DNA of 64,000 nucleotides, taken from contig CAWARA010000015.1 of the NCBI GenBank assembly GCA_963784195.1, forward strand, positions 248,001-312,000, read 5' to 3'. Position numbers and translations under genes: made by a program. Within the stretch, counting starts at the first letter, position 1; each line of letters starts with the position of its first letter. Origin of the DNA: CAVQAH01 sp963784195. GTDB lineage: Bacteria; Acidobacteriota; Vicinamibacteria; Vicinamibacterales; 2-12-FULL-66-21. Of the stretch, positions 54,623 to 63,743 are shown piece after piece. The notes beneath the pieces are model-generated. The model did no database searches. It had not been told where the DNA came from and saw only the letters and a list, made by a program, of their open reading frames with translations.

Positions 54623-55447
54623 ATGCCAATTCGCAAGTACAACCCGACGTCGCCCGGGCGGCGGTTTCAGACCGTCCAGGTGTTCGACGAGATCACGTCG
54701 ACCGAGCCGTACAGGCCGCTGACCGAACCGCTGCGCAAGTCGGGCGGCCGCAATAATCACGGCGAGCTCACGTCCTGGTGGCGTGGCGGCGGCCACAAGC
54801 GGAACTACCGGATCATCGACTTCAAGCGGGACAAGAAGGACATCCCCGCCAAGGTCGCGACGGTCGAATACGATCCGAACCGCTCCGCACGCATCGCGCT
54901 CTTGACCTATGCCGACGGCGAGAAGCGCTACATCCTGCAGCCGCTCGGGCTGAAGGTGGGCGATTCGATCCTGGCGGGCGACAACGTCGACATTCTGCCC
55001 GGCAACGCACTGCCGCTGAAGAACATCCCGCTCGGCACGATGGTGCACAACGTCGAGTTGAAGCCCGGCAAGGGCGGCCAGATCGCACGCAGCGCCGGAT
55101 CGTCCGTGCAGGTGGTCGCCAAGGAAGGCGATTACGCCTCGGTGAAGATGCCGTCCGGCGAGATCCGCAAGATCAACGTCGAGTGCTACGCGACGATCGG
55201 CCAGGTGGGCAACGTCGATCACGAGAACGTGTCGATCGGCAAGGCCGGTCGCAGCCGCTGGCTCGGCAAACGCCCGCACGTCCGTGGCGTCGCGATGAAC
55301 CCGGTCGACCATCCGCTCGGCGGCGGTGAAGGCAAGACGTCAGGCGGCCGTCATCCGGTGTCACCGTGGGGCCAGCCGACGAAGGGCTACAAGACACGGA
55401 ACCGGAAGGTGACGGACCGGTTCATCGTGCAGAGGCGTAAGAAATAA
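54623..55447 (+). CDS. rplB: 50S ribosomal protein L2
   Basis: 274 residues, intact. Opening PIRKYNPTSPGRRFQTV, centre NVELKPGKGGQIARSAGS, C-terminus with RGVAMNPVDHPLGGGEG, whose histidine lies near the peptidyl-transferase centre. L2 is needed for subunit joining. The second composite palindrome follows directly after the TAA. Confidence 0.97.
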   Translation: MPIRKYNPTSPGRRFQTVQVFDEITSTEPYRPLTEPLRKSGGRNNHGELTSWWRGGGHKRNYRIIDFKRDKKDIPAKVATVEYDPNRSARIALLTYADGEKRYILQPLGLKVGDSILAGDNVDILPGNALPLKNIPLGTMVHNVELKPGKGGQIARSAGSSVQVVAKEGDYASVKMPSGEIRKINVECYATIGQVGNVDHENVSIGKAGRSRWLGKRPHVRGVAMNPVDHPLGGGEGKTSGGRHPVSPWGQPTKGYKTRNRKVTDRFIVQRRKK

Positions 55448-55449
55448 CC

Positions 55450-55506
55450 AGCAGCGCGCGGCTTTAGCCGCGCGTCAATGACGCGGAGCTGAAGCTCCGC
55501 GCTGCG
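55450..55506 (+). repeat. Composite REP-like element, second copy
   Basis: Same bipartite structure as at 50241: AGCAGCGC, a palindrome with CTTTAG apex, linker, the CGCGGAGCT..AGCTCCGCG palindrome, GCGCTGC. It differs from the first copy at only about three of 57 positions, two of them in the apex and linker. It fills the rplB-rpsS gap. Confidence 0.85.
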
Positions 55507-55516
55507 AAAGAGCCAT

Positions 55517-55863
55517 ATGTCCAGATCAATCAAAAAGGGACCCTTTATCGACGTTCCGCTCCTCGAGAAGATCGAGGTGATGAACCGCTCCGGCGACAAG
55601 AAGGTCATCAAGACCTGGTCGCGTCGATCGACGGTCATTCCGGAAATGGTCGGCCACACGATCGCGGTGCACAACGGGAAGAAGTTCATCCCGGTGTACA
55701 TCACCGAGAACATGGTGGGCCACAAGCTCGGCGAGTTCGCCCCGACGCGTTTGTTCAAGGGCCACACGACGAAGAGCGACAAGGCAGCCGCCGTGGCCCA
55801 GTCGGCACCGCCCGCGGGCGCTGGCGCCGGCGCCGGGCCAGCGCACCGAAGGCGGGTGGCTAA
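55517..55863 (+). CDS. rpsS: 30S ribosomal protein S19, Ala/Gly-rich tail; probable frameshift near the end
   Basis: S19 core from SRSIKKGPFIDVPLLEKI to TRLFKGHTTKSDKAA. As written the frame continues to a stop at 55951, deep inside rplV, giving 144 residues and an arginine-rich nonsense end. One missing base near 55838 would give a tail AGAGAGPSAPKAGG and a TAATG overlap with rplV, a far more normal arrangement (about 116 residues). S19 contacts S13 in the 30S head. Confidence 0.88.
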
Positions 55864-56369
55864 TGGCAATCCAGGCGCACGCAACCGCGAAGTACATCCG
55901 GACCTCCGCTCAGAAGGCGGGCCTCGTGCTCGACCTGATCCGCGGACGTGATGTGAACAGCGCGCTGGCGACGCTGCGGTTTGCCCGCAAGGGCGTCGCG
56001 CGCGATATCGAGAAGGTGCTGCGCTCGGCGATCGCGAACGCGCAGCAGAAGGAAGGCTTCGGCGGCGACGTCGAGCGGCTGTTCGTGGCCGCGTGCTACG
56101 CCAATCAGGGGCCGTCGCAGAAGCGGATTCGTCCTGCGCCGATGGGCCGGGCGTTCCGCGTGGTGAAGCGGACGGCGCACCTCACCGTGCACGTCACCGA
56201 GAAGCCGTCCGCGGTCGTTGCGGCGCCCGCCGAGGACGCTCCGAAGCGGCCGCGCGGCGCCAAGCCGAAGGCGTCCGGCACCGGGCGCAGCAAGAGCGCG
56301 GGGCGCACGACGTCGGCGAAGAAGAAGACGAGCGGCGGCCGGGCGAAGAAAGCCGCCGCCAAAGACTAA
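55863..56369 (+). CDS. rplV: 50S ribosomal protein L22 with long basic tail
   Basis: 168 residues, against about 110-115 in most bacteria. The core ATAKYIRTSAQKAGLVLDLI to RRIR-type QKRIRPAPMGRAFRVVKR is normal, with the tunnel beta-hairpin. About 55 extra residues follow, rich in Lys, Ala, Arg and Ser (AKKKTSGGRAKKAAAKD at the end), reminiscent of histone-like tails; they would lie on the ribosome surface. A heptamer array overlaps the stop. Confidence 0.94.
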   Translation: MAIQAHATAKYIRTSAQKAGLVLDLIRGRDVNSALATLRFARKGVARDIEKVLRSAIANAQQKEGFGGDVERLFVAACYANQGPSQKRIRPAPMGRAFRVVKRTAHLTVHVTEKPSAVVAAPAEDAPKRPRGAKPKASGTGRSKSAGRTTSAKKKTSGGRAKKAAAKD

Positions 56370-56398
56370 CGACTGACGACTGAAGACTGGCGACTGAA
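56364..56398. repeat. GACTGAC-type heptamer array (5 units)
   Basis: Units gactaac, gactgac, gactgaa, gactggc and gactgaa run from the last codon of rplV to the base before the rpsC start region (ATG 56400). They occupy the whole rplV-rpsC gap, so rpsC has no evident Shine-Dalgarno of its own. Confidence 0.8.
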
Positions 56399-56399
56399 A

Positions 56400-57080
56400 A
56401 TGGGTCAGAAAGTTCATCCGCACGGGTTTCGGCTCGGCTTCAACAAGACGTGGCGCTCGCGGTGGTTCGCCGATCGCGACTACTCCAAGCTGCTGCACGA
56501 GGATCTGAAGCTGCGCGACCGGTTGAAGGAGCGCTTCGCGCACGCTGGTGTCTCGAAGATCGAGATCGAGCGCGCCGCCAACAAGCTGAAGATCGACATC
56601 TACACGTCCCGGCCGGGCATCATCATCGGGCGGAAGGGCACCGAGGTCGACAAGCTGAAGACCGAGATCCAGAAACAGACCAATCGCGAGGTCTTCATCA
56701 ACATCCAGGAGATCCAGAAGCCCGAGCTCGACGCACAGCTCATCGCCGAATCGGTGGCGATGCAGCTCGAGAAGCGCGTGGCGTTCCGGCGCGCGATGCG
56801 CAAGGCGGTCGAGTCGGCGCTGCGTTTCGGCGCGCGCGGGATCAAGGTGCGCGTGTCGGGCCGCCTGAACGGCGCGGAAATCGCGCGCTCGGAGTGGTAT
56901 CTGCACGGGCAGCTCCCGCTGCAGACGCTGCGCGCGGACATCGACTACGGTTTCGCGGAGGCGTTCACCACTTACGGCGCGATTGGCGTCAAGGTGTGGC
57001 TGTACAAGGGCGAGCGCCTGGCGCCGCGCATCGGGCGGGAAGAGGACTATCGGACGCCTCGTCGCCCCGCACGCGCGTAA
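56400..57080 (+). CDS. rpsC: 30S ribosomal protein S3
   Basis: 226 residues. Opening GQKVHPHGFRLGFNKTWRS, KH domain with RPGIIIGRKGTEVDKL, C-terminal domain with GVKVWLYKGE. S3 is part of the mRNA-entry helicase region of the 30S. Its start directly follows a heptamer array. A 138-bp gap without recognised features separates it from rplP. Confidence 0.96.
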   Translation: MGQKVHPHGFRLGFNKTWRSRWFADRDYSKLLHEDLKLRDRLKERFAHAGVSKIEIERAANKLKIDIYTSRPGIIIGRKGTEVDKLKTEIQKQTNREVFINIQEIQKPELDAQLIAESVAMQLEKRVAFRRAMRKAVESALRFGARGIKVRVSGRLNGAEIARSEWYLHGQLPLQTLRADIDYGFAEAFTTYGAIGVKVWLYKGERLAPRIGREEDYRTPRRPARA

Positions 57081-57218
57081 TTGATCGGCGAGACTGCGCA
57101 AGGACCAAAGGCCGTACGCGCGTAGCGCGCATGGGTTGGTTGGCGCGCGGAGGCGGAGGGCCCCACGCGCATTGAGAAATGCCGACAGAGTCGGTGAAGT
57201 GAGTGAGGATTTCGCATC

Positions 57219-57645
57219 ATGTTGATGCCGAAGAAAGTGAAATACCGGAAGCAGCAGCGCGGCCGCATGGCGGGGCAAGGCGTGGCGCGGCTCCGATGTG
57301 TCGTTCGGGGACTACGGGCTCAAGGCGCTCGAGCCGTGCTGGCTGACGGATCGGCAGATCGAGGCGGCGCGTGTCGCGATGACCCGGTTCATCAAGCGCG
57401 GCGGCAAGATCTGGATTCGCGTATTCCCGGACAAGCCGATCACCAAGAAGCCGCAGGAAACACGAATGGGCAAGGGCAAGGGCGCCCCCGAGCAGTGGGT
57501 GTGCGTCGTCCGCCCCGGCCGGATCCTGTTCGAGATGGAGGGCGTCAACGAGGTCGAAGCGCGTAAGGCGATGCGCCTGGCGGCCGCGAAGCTCCCCATC
57601 AAGACGAAGTTTGCGACGCGGTTTGCCGAGGAGATGGCGTCATGA
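57219..57645 (+). CDS. rplP: 50S ribosomal protein L16; one frameshift
   Basis: About 141 residues once repaired. It begins MLMPKKVKYRKQQRGRMAG. The GGGG at 57272-57275 has one G too many; removing it gives RMAGKAWRGSDVSFGDYGLK, the conserved L16 sequence, and the frame then runs to the normal end. L16 supports A-site tRNA and assembly. Since L16 is essential, the extra base is most likely a sequence error. Its end overlaps rpmC by four bases (ATGA). Confidence 0.92.
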
Positions 57646-57833
57646 AGGTGGCCGAAGTCCGCGATCTCGACGTGGATGAGCTGCGCCAGCGGGTGAAGGA
57701 TCTCGACGATCAGCTCTTCCGCCTGCGCATTCAGAAATCGATGGGGCAACTCGAGGCGGCCCACAAGCTCAAGAGCCTTCGCCGCGACATGGCACGCGTC
57801 AAGACCGTGCTGCGCGAGAAGGAGGTCGTGTAG
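57642..57833 (+). CDS. rpmC: 50S ribosomal protein L29
   Basis: 63 residues: KVAEVRDLDVDELRQRVKDL, LRIQKSMGQLEAAHKLKSLR. A two-helix hairpin next to L23 at the tunnel exit. Overlaps rplP by four bases, and rpsQ starts two bases after it. Confidence 0.95.
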   Translation: MKVAEVRDLDVDELRQRVKDLDDQLFRLRIQKSMGQLEAAHKLKSLRRDMARVKTVLREKEVV

Positions 57834-57835
57834 GT

Positions 57836-58087
57836 ATGGCGAGCAAGGAAATCACCGGCGTCGTCGTCAGCAACAAGATGGAAAAGACCGTCGTGGTGGC
57901 CGTCGAGCGGCAGATCCGGCACGACGTGTACGGCAAGACGCAGCGCCGGACGTCGAAGTTCATGGCGCACCACGAGGCAGGCGACGCCGCGATCGGCGAT
58001 CGCGTGGCCATCGTCGAGAGCCGGCCGATGAGCCGCCGCAAGCGGTGGGTCGTGACGCGCGTCGTCGAGAAGGCGAAGGAGATCTGA
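57836..58087 (+). CDS. rpsQ: 30S ribosomal protein S17
   Basis: 83 residues: EITGVVVSNKMEKTVVVAVE and FMAHHEAGDAAIGDRVAIVE. OB-fold 16S rRNA binder, a primary assembly protein. Last gene of the S10 section. Confidence 0.95.
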   Translation: MASKEITGVVVSNKMEKTVVVAVERQIRHDVYGKTQRRTSKFMAHHEAGDAAIGDRVAIVESRPMSRRKRWVVTRVVEKAKEI

Positions 58088-58097
58088 GGAGGTCACG

Positions 58098-58466
58098 ATG
58101 ATCCAGATGCGATCCATTCTCGACGTCGCCGACAACTCGGGCGCCCGCAAGATTGCCGTCATCAACCCGATCGGAGGCTCCACCGGCCGGTACGCGCGGC
58201 TCGGCGACATCATCACCGCGTCGGTCAAGGAAGCGACCCCCGAATCGAACGTGAAGAAGGGGCAGGTGGTGAAGGCCGTGATCGTGCGGACGCGCAAGGA
58301 GCAGCGCCGCAAGGACGGCAGCTACATCCGCTTCGATCGCAACGCCGCCGTGCTGGTCAACGACCAGGGCGAGCCGATCGGCACGCGCGTGTTCGGTCCG
58401 GTGGCGCGCGAGCTGCGCGAGCGCAAGTTCATGAAGATCATCTCGCTGGCGCCGGAGGTTCTCTAG
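58098..58466 (+). CDS. rplN: 50S ribosomal protein L14
   Basis: 122 residues: MIQMRSILDVADNSGARKI, RRKDGSYIRFDRNAAVLVN, MKIISLAPEVL. GAGG precedes the ATG. L14 is the site of anti-association by RsfS. Start of the spc section. Confidence 0.96.
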   Translation: MIQMRSILDVADNSGARKIAVINPIGGSTGRYARLGDIITASVKEATPESNVKKGQVVKAVIVRTRKEQRRKDGSYIRFDRNAAVLVNDQGEPIGTRVFGPVARELRERKFMKIISLAPEVL

Positions 58467-58799
58467 ATGTCCCATCTCGCAACACCCATACGGCGCAACG
58501 ACAACGTCGTCGTGACGACCGGCAAGGATCGCGGCAAGCGCGGCCGCGTGTTGAAGGTCCTGCCGGAGAAGAACCGGTTGATCGTCGAGGGCGTCAACTT
58601 CATCAAGCGTCACACCAAGCCGAACCCGCAGCGCAACGTGAAGGGTGGCGTGGTCGAGCGCGAGGCGCCGCTCCACGCCTCGAACGTGCAGCTGGTGTGC
58701 CCGGAATGCGGCAAGCCGACCCGGCTCGGCCGCAAGGTCCTGGGCGACGGCCGCAAGGTGCGCATCTGCCGCAAGTGTGAGGGAGTGGTAGACAAATGA
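58467..58799 (+). CDS. rplX: 50S ribosomal protein L24
   Basis: 110 residues with the KOW motif in NDNVVVTTGKDRGKRGRVLK. Four cysteines (LVCPECGKPT, RICRKCEG) form a zinc ribbon near the C-terminus, present in many but not all L24 proteins. Assembly-initiating protein. Starts at the base after the rplN stop and overlaps rplE by four bases. Confidence 0.96.
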   Translation: MSHLATPIRRNDNVVVTTGKDRGKRGRVLKVLPEKNRLIVEGVNFIKRHTKPNPQRNVKGGVVEREAPLHASNVQLVCPECGKPTRLGRKVLGDGRKVRICRKCEGVVDK

Positions 58800-59338
58800 G
58801 CCGGCTGAGAGAGCGGTACGAGAAGGAAGTCATTCCCGCCCTGAAGAAGGAGTTCGGGTACAGCAACGTGATGGCCATCCCGAAGATCCAGAAGGTGGTG
58901 GTCAACATGGGGCTCGGCGACGCGACGCAGAACGCCAAGATTGTCGACACGGGCGCCGACGAGGTCGCGCGCATCACCGGGCAGAAACCGGTGGTCACGC
59001 GTGCGAAGAAGTCGATTGCGCAGTTCAAGGTGCGCAAGGGCATGCCTATCGGCACCATGGTGACGCTGCGCGGCGAGCGGATGTGGGAGTTCGTCGACCG
59101 GCTGATCTCGGTCGCGCTGCCACGCGTGCGCGACTTCCGCGGCGTCTCCCCACGCGGCTTCGACGGCCGCGGCAACTACACGCTCGGCCTGAAGGACCAG
59201 CTGCTGTTCCCCGAGATCGACTACATGAAGGTCGACAAGGCGCGCGGCATGAACATCTCGTTCGTCACGACGGCGAGGACCGACGAGGAGTCGCGGAAGC
59301 TGCTCCAGATGCTCGGCATGCCGTTCAGAAACCAGTAG
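58796..59338 (+). CDS. rplE: 50S ribosomal protein L5
   Basis: 180 residues: NVMAIPKIQKVVVNMGLGDA, RDFRGVSPRGFDGRGNYTLG, GMNISFVTTARTDEESR. Binds 5S rRNA with L18. ATGA overlap with rplX indicates coupled translation. Confidence 0.96.
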   Translation: MSRLRERYEKEVIPALKKEFGYSNVMAIPKIQKVVVNMGLGDATQNAKIVDTGADEVARITGQKPVVTRAKKSIAQFKVRKGMPIGTMVTLRGERMWEFVDRLISVALPRVRDFRGVSPRGFDGRGNYTLGLKDQLLFPEIDYMKVDKARGMNISFVTTARTDEESRKLLQMLGMPFRNQ

Positions 59339-59352
59339 GTCACGAGGAATCC

Positions 59353-59538
59353 ATGGCCACGACTGCGAAGATCGCGAAGGAAGCCAAGAGCCCGAAGTTC
59401 AAGATCCGGCTGCGCAACCGTTGTCAGCGGTGCGGCCGCCCGAGAGCCTATCTGCGGAAGTTCGCGCTGTGCCGTCTCTGCTTCCGCAAGCTGGCGCTCG
59501 AGGGTGACATCGCCGGGGTGACGAAGAGTAGTTGGTAG
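59353..59538 (+). CDS. rpsN: 30S ribosomal protein S14, zinc-binding type
   Basis: 61 residues from ATG 59353 (GAGG at 59344-59347). The zinc ligands are in RCQRCGRPRAYLRKFALCRLC (CxxC twice), so this is the short Zn-type S14 (rpsZ). It has a few extra N-terminal residues (MATTAKIAKEAKSP). The TAG stop is part of GTAG heading a palindrome. Confidence 0.94.
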   Translation: MATTAKIAKEAKSPKFKIRLRNRCQRCGRPRAYLRKFALCRLCFRKLALEGDIAGVTKSSW

Positions 59539-59560
59539 AGGACCGACCTTCAGGTCGGGC
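59535..59560 (+). repeat. REP-like GTAG palindrome after rpsN (forward)
   Basis: GTAG at 59535-59538, whose TAG is the rpsN stop, then arms CCGACC/GGTCGG with apex CTTCAG. It forms a head-to-head pair with the inverted copy at 59594-59617. Confidence 0.75.
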
Positions 59561-59593
59561 GTGCTGAAGACAGCAACCGGCTGGCCAGCACAA

Positions 59594-59617
59594 GACCGAC
59601 CTGAAGGTCGGGCCTAC
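59594..59617 (-). repeat. REP-like GTAG palindrome before rpsH (reverse)
   Basis: On the minus strand: GTAG, GCC, arms CGACC/GGTCG and apex CTTCAG. GTGCTG/CAGCAC words between the two copies extend the possible pairing, so the whole 59535-59617 segment can fold as one unit. Confidence 0.72.
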
Positions 59618-59636
59618 AGCAAAAGGTGAAAGAGAT

Positions 59637-60041
59637 ATGACAGATCCCATTGCCGACATGCTGGCGCGTCTCCGCAACGCGACGACCGCCCGCCACAACC
59701 GGGTGGACATGCCGTCGTCGCGGCTGAAGGTCGAGATTGCCCGCATCCTCGAGAACGAGGGATACATCCAGGGTTTCAAGGTGCTCGAGCCGGAGCCTGG
59801 CGAGCGCGTGCAGGCGCACCTCCGCGTGTTCCTGAAGTACGGGCCGCGTGGCGAGCGCGTGATCTCGGGCATCGAGCGGGTGAGCAGGCCCGGGCGTCGC
59901 GTCTACACGAGCCGCGACGACGTGCCGGAAGTGCTCGCGGGCCTGGGCACAGCGATTCTGACCACGTCGCGCGGCGTGATGACCGGCCGGGAAGCGAGCA
60001 AGGTCGGTGTCGGCGGCGAAGTGCTCTGCAACGTGTGGTAG
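59637..60041 (+). CDS. rpsH: 30S ribosomal protein S8
   Basis: 134 residues: TDPIADMLARLRNATTARH, KVEIARILENEGYIQGFKVL, C-terminus TTSRGVMTGREASKVGVGGE then LCNVW. A regulator of the spc operon by binding its mRNA in E. coli; no such site was sought here. Its TAG stop belongs to GTAG of the next palindrome. Confidence 0.96.
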   Translation: MTDPIADMLARLRNATTARHNRVDMPSSRLKVEIARILENEGYIQGFKVLEPEPGERVQAHLRVFLKYGPRGERVISGIERVSRPGRRVYTSRDDVPEVLAGLGTAILTTSRGVMTGREASKVGVGGEVLCNVW

Positions 60042-60064
60042 GAGCGCGGAGCTTTAGCTCCGCG
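60038..60064 (+). repeat. REP-like GTAG palindrome after rpsH
   Basis: GTAG at 60038-60041 includes the rpsH stop. The palindrome arms are CGCGGAGCT/AGCTCCGCG with apex CTTTAG, the same arms as palindrome 2 of the composite elements. Confidence 0.75.
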
Positions 60065-60080
60065 TCTGTAGATCCGCGTC

Positions 60081-60101
60081 GTAGTCCGTGGTTCGTGATT
60101 G
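60081..60101. repeat. GTAGTCC-type heptamer array (3 units)
   Basis: Units gtagtcc, gtggttc and gtgattg lie between two palindromes in the rpsH-rplF gap. Same sequence class as at 20241 and 52793. Confidence 0.55.
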
Positions 60102-60107
60102 GCGCAT

Positions 60108-60131
60108 GTAGCGTCCGGCTTTAGCCGGACC
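60108..60131 (+). repeat. REP-like GTAG palindrome before rplF
   Basis: GTAGCG then arms TCCGGCT/AGCCGGA with apex CTTTAG. Identical to the element at 60680 except for one apex base. Here GTAG is not a stop codon. Confidence 0.75.
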
Positions 60132-60143
60132 AATGGAAACAAC

Positions 60144-60683
60144 ATGTCACGTATAGGCAAGAAACCGATTTCAATCCCGAAGGGCGTCAAGGTCGACGTG
60201 AAGCCCGGTGCGGTGGAGATCCAGGGCCCGAAGGGCAAGCTGCTCCAACCGCTGCCGCCCGGCATCGGCTTCGAAGTCAGCGGCGAAAACCTGCAGGCGA
60301 AGACGCTCAAGGACGACCCGCAGCTCGGCAAGTTCCACGGGCTGGCGCGAAGTCTCGTGGCCAACGCCGTCCGCGGCGTCACCGAGGGCTTCCGGAAGGA
60401 TCTCGACATCGTCGGCGTCGGCTACCGCGCGGAGTTGAAGGGCAAGCAGGTCGTGTTCGCGCTCGGGTATTCGCACCCGATTGTGTTCGACATCCCGGCC
60501 GGGATCGACATCGCGATCGACAAGCAGACCCACATTACCGTGACGGGCATCGATCGCCAGCAGGTCGGCCAGGTGGCGGCGAACATCCGCCGGATGCGGA
60601 AACCGGATCCCTACAAGCAGAAGGGCGTCCGCTACACCGGTGAAGTGCTGAAGAAGAAGGCCGGGAAGACCGGCGCGAAGTAG
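60144..60683 (+). CDS. rplF: 50S ribosomal protein L6
   Basis: 179 residues from ATG 60144 (GGAA upstream); L6 similarity begins at SRIGKKPISIPKGVKVD, so the open frame further left is not used. GVTEGFRKDLDIVGVGYRA and RKPDPYKQKGVRYTGE are typical. L6 lies near the sarcin-ricin loop. Its TAG stop is part of the GTAG of the next palindrome. Confidence 0.96.
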   Translation: MSRIGKKPISIPKGVKVDVKPGAVEIQGPKGKLLQPLPPGIGFEVSGENLQAKTLKDDPQLGKFHGLARSLVANAVRGVTEGFRKDLDIVGVGYRAELKGKQVVFALGYSHPIVFDIPAGIDIAIDKQTHITVTGIDRQQVGQVAANIRRMRKPDPYKQKGVRYTGEVLKKKAGKTGAK

Positions 60684-60703
60684 CGTCCGGCTTCAGCCGG
60701 ACC
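60680..60703 (+). repeat. REP-like GTAG palindrome after rplF
   Basis: GTAG includes the rplF stop (60681-60683). Arms TCCGGCT/AGCCGGA with apex CTTCAG. It fills most of the rplF-rplR gap and ends 11 bases before the rplR start. Confidence 0.75.
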
Positions 60704-60714
60704 TGGTAGGAACC

Positions 60715-61089
60715 ATGAAGATCAACACCAAGAAGGATCGCCGTCAGCGCGTTGCCCTCCGGCAGCGCAAGCGGATCGCCGGCACGGCCGAGCGGCCACG
60801 GCTGCGTGTGTTCAGGAGCGTGTCGCACATCTACGCACAGGTGATCGACGACATGTCCGGCCAGACGCTCGCTTCGGCGTCGAGCACGGAGCCCGCGCTG
60901 AAGTCGCAGTTGTCGGGCACGGCGCGGGCGGGAAACAAGGCCGGTGCGCAGGTGCTGGGCAAGACGATCGCCGAGCGTTTGATCGGCAAGGGCATCAAGC
61001 GTGTCGTATTCGATCGCGGAGGCTTCCTGTATCACGGCCGGATCCGCGCCGTAGCCGAAGCGGCGCGCGAAGCCGGTCTCGAGTTCTAG
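60715..61089 (+). CDS. rplR: 50S ribosomal protein L18
   Basis: 124 residues: RRQRVALRQRKRIAGTAERP, RPRLRVFRSVSHIYAQVIDD, FDRGGFLYHGRIRAVAEAAR. 5S rRNA-binding protein. A heptamer array fills the gap to rpsE. Confidence 0.96.
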   Translation: MKINTKKDRRQRVALRQRKRIAGTAERPRLRVFRSVSHIYAQVIDDMSGQTLASASSTEPALKSQLSGTARAGNKAGAQVLGKTIAERLIGKGIKRVVFDRGGFLYHGRIRAVAEAAREAGLEF

Positions 61090-61096
61090 AACGACG

Positions 61097-61124
61097 CTGA
61101 GAGCTGAAGGCTGAGAGCTGATAA
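61097..61124. repeat. CTGAGAG-type heptamer array (4 units)
   Basis: Units ctgagag, ctgaagg, ctgagag and ctgataa occupy the rplR-rpsE gap and end two bases before the rpsE ATG (61127); the GAGAG and GAAGG words could double as weak ribosome binding sites. Confidence 0.75.
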
Positions 61125-61126
61125 CC

Positions 61127-61657
61127 ATGTTTGAATCACGAGAGAAGATCGACCCGTCGCAGCTCGACCTCAAGGACACGGTGGTGAACATCAGCCGGGT
61201 CACCAAGGTCGTCAAGGGCGGCAAGAATCTGAGCTTCAGCGCCCTCGTCGTCGTTGGCGACGGCCACGGGGTCGTCGGCTTCGGTGTCGGCAAGGCGAAG
61301 GAAGTCCCGTCGGCCATCAAGAAGGGGATCGAAGCGGCGAAGAAGTCGCTCATCCGCGTGCCGCTCCAGGGCACGACGGTTCCTCACCCGGTGATCGGCC
61401 GATTCGGGGCCGGTCAGGTGCTGCTCAAGCCGGCACCGGACGGCACCGGCATCATTGCCGGCGGCGCGGTGCGCGCAGTCGTCGAGTCTGCCGGCATTCA
61501 GAACGTGTTGACCAAGTCGCTCGGCTCGGCCAACTCGCACAACGTCGTGCGGGCGACGTTCGCCGGCCTGGCTGGGCTGAAGGATCCGGCGGCGGTGCTC
61601 CGGTTGCGCGGCAAGGAAGACGAGCGGGAGCAGGCGCCGGCCGCGACGGCCAGCTAG
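61127..61657 (+). CDS. rpsE: 30S ribosomal protein S5
   Basis: 176 residues: KDTVVNISRVTKVVKGGKNL, SFSALVVVGDGHGVVGFGVG, NVLTKSLGSANSHNVVRATF. Decoding-fidelity protein of the 30S. Intact. Confidence 0.96.
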   Translation: MFESREKIDPSQLDLKDTVVNISRVTKVVKGGKNLSFSALVVVGDGHGVVGFGVGKAKEVPSAIKKGIEAAKKSLIRVPLQGTTVPHPVIGRFGAGQVLLKPAPDGTGIIAGGAVRAVVESAGIQNVLTKSLGSANSHNVVRATFAGLAGLKDPAAVLRLRGKEDEREQAPAATAS

Positions 61658-61676
61658 TAGCGCGGAGGCGGAGGCG

Positions 61677-61871
61677 ATGGCAAAGGCAAAGGACAGCGGC
61701 AAGAAGCTCAAGATTACGCTCGTGAAGAGCACGATCGGGTTCAACAAGAATCAGGACAAGGTCGTGACCGGGCTCGGGCTCCGGCGTATCGGCCACACGG
61801 TCGAACTGCTGGACACGCCGGCGACGCGCGGGATGATTTTGAAGGTGCGTCATCTCGTCACCGTCGAGTAG
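61677..61871 (+). CDS. rpmD: 50S ribosomal protein L30
   Basis: 64 residues: KLKITLVKSTIGFNKNQDKV, VTGLGLRRIGHTVELLDTPA. GGAGGCG precedes the ATG. Short L30 of the normal bacterial type, with a few extra N-terminal residues (MAKAKDSGK). Confidence 0.95.
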   Translation: MAKAKDSGKKLKITLVKSTIGFNKNQDKVVTGLGLRRIGHTVELLDTPATRGMILKVRHLVTVE

Positions 61872-61887
61872 GCCCACGGAGAAAAAC

Positions 61888-62334
61888 ATGGATCTCAGCA
61901 ATCTGAAACCGGCTCAGGGCTCGAAGCACGCGAAGAAGCGCGTCGGCCGTGGCCAGGGATCGGGCAACGGCAAAACGGCGGGCCGCGGGCACAAGGGTGC
62001 GAAGTCGCGGTCAGGGTTCAAGCACAAGCGCGGGTTCGAAGGCGGCCAGATGCCGCTGCATCGACGCGTGCCGAAGCGCGGCTTCCATAATCTCTTCCGC
62101 GAGGAATTCGAAGTCGTGAACCTCGACACGCTGTCCGAGCGTTTCGACGCAGGTGTCGACGTGACGCCTGAACTCCTGCGCGAGCGCGGGCTGATCGGCC
62201 GTCAGGGGCGGATTAAGATCCTGGCGCGGGGCGACATCAGCAAAGCGCTGACGGTTCACGCCCACAAGTTCAGCGGCAAGGCCGCTGAGAAGATCGCAGC
62301 CGCGGGCGGCCGGGCGGAGACGTTGCAGAGCTAA
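61888..62334 (+). CDS. rplO: 50S ribosomal protein L15
   Basis: 148 residues: LSNLKPAQGSKHAKKRVGRG, glycine/lysine-rich loop SGNGKTAGRGHKGAKSRSG, then GFEGGQMPLHRRVPKRGF. Late 50S assembly protein. Precedes secY as in most bacteria. Confidence 0.96.
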   Translation: MDLSNLKPAQGSKHAKKRVGRGQGSGNGKTAGRGHKGAKSRSGFKHKRGFEGGQMPLHRRVPKRGFHNLFREEFEVVNLDTLSERFDAGVDVTPELLRERGLIGRQGRIKILARGDISKALTVHAHKFSGKAAEKIAAAGGRAETLQS

Positions 62335-62347
62335 CAGGGGAACCGCA

Positions 62348-63743
<1,396 letters not shown>

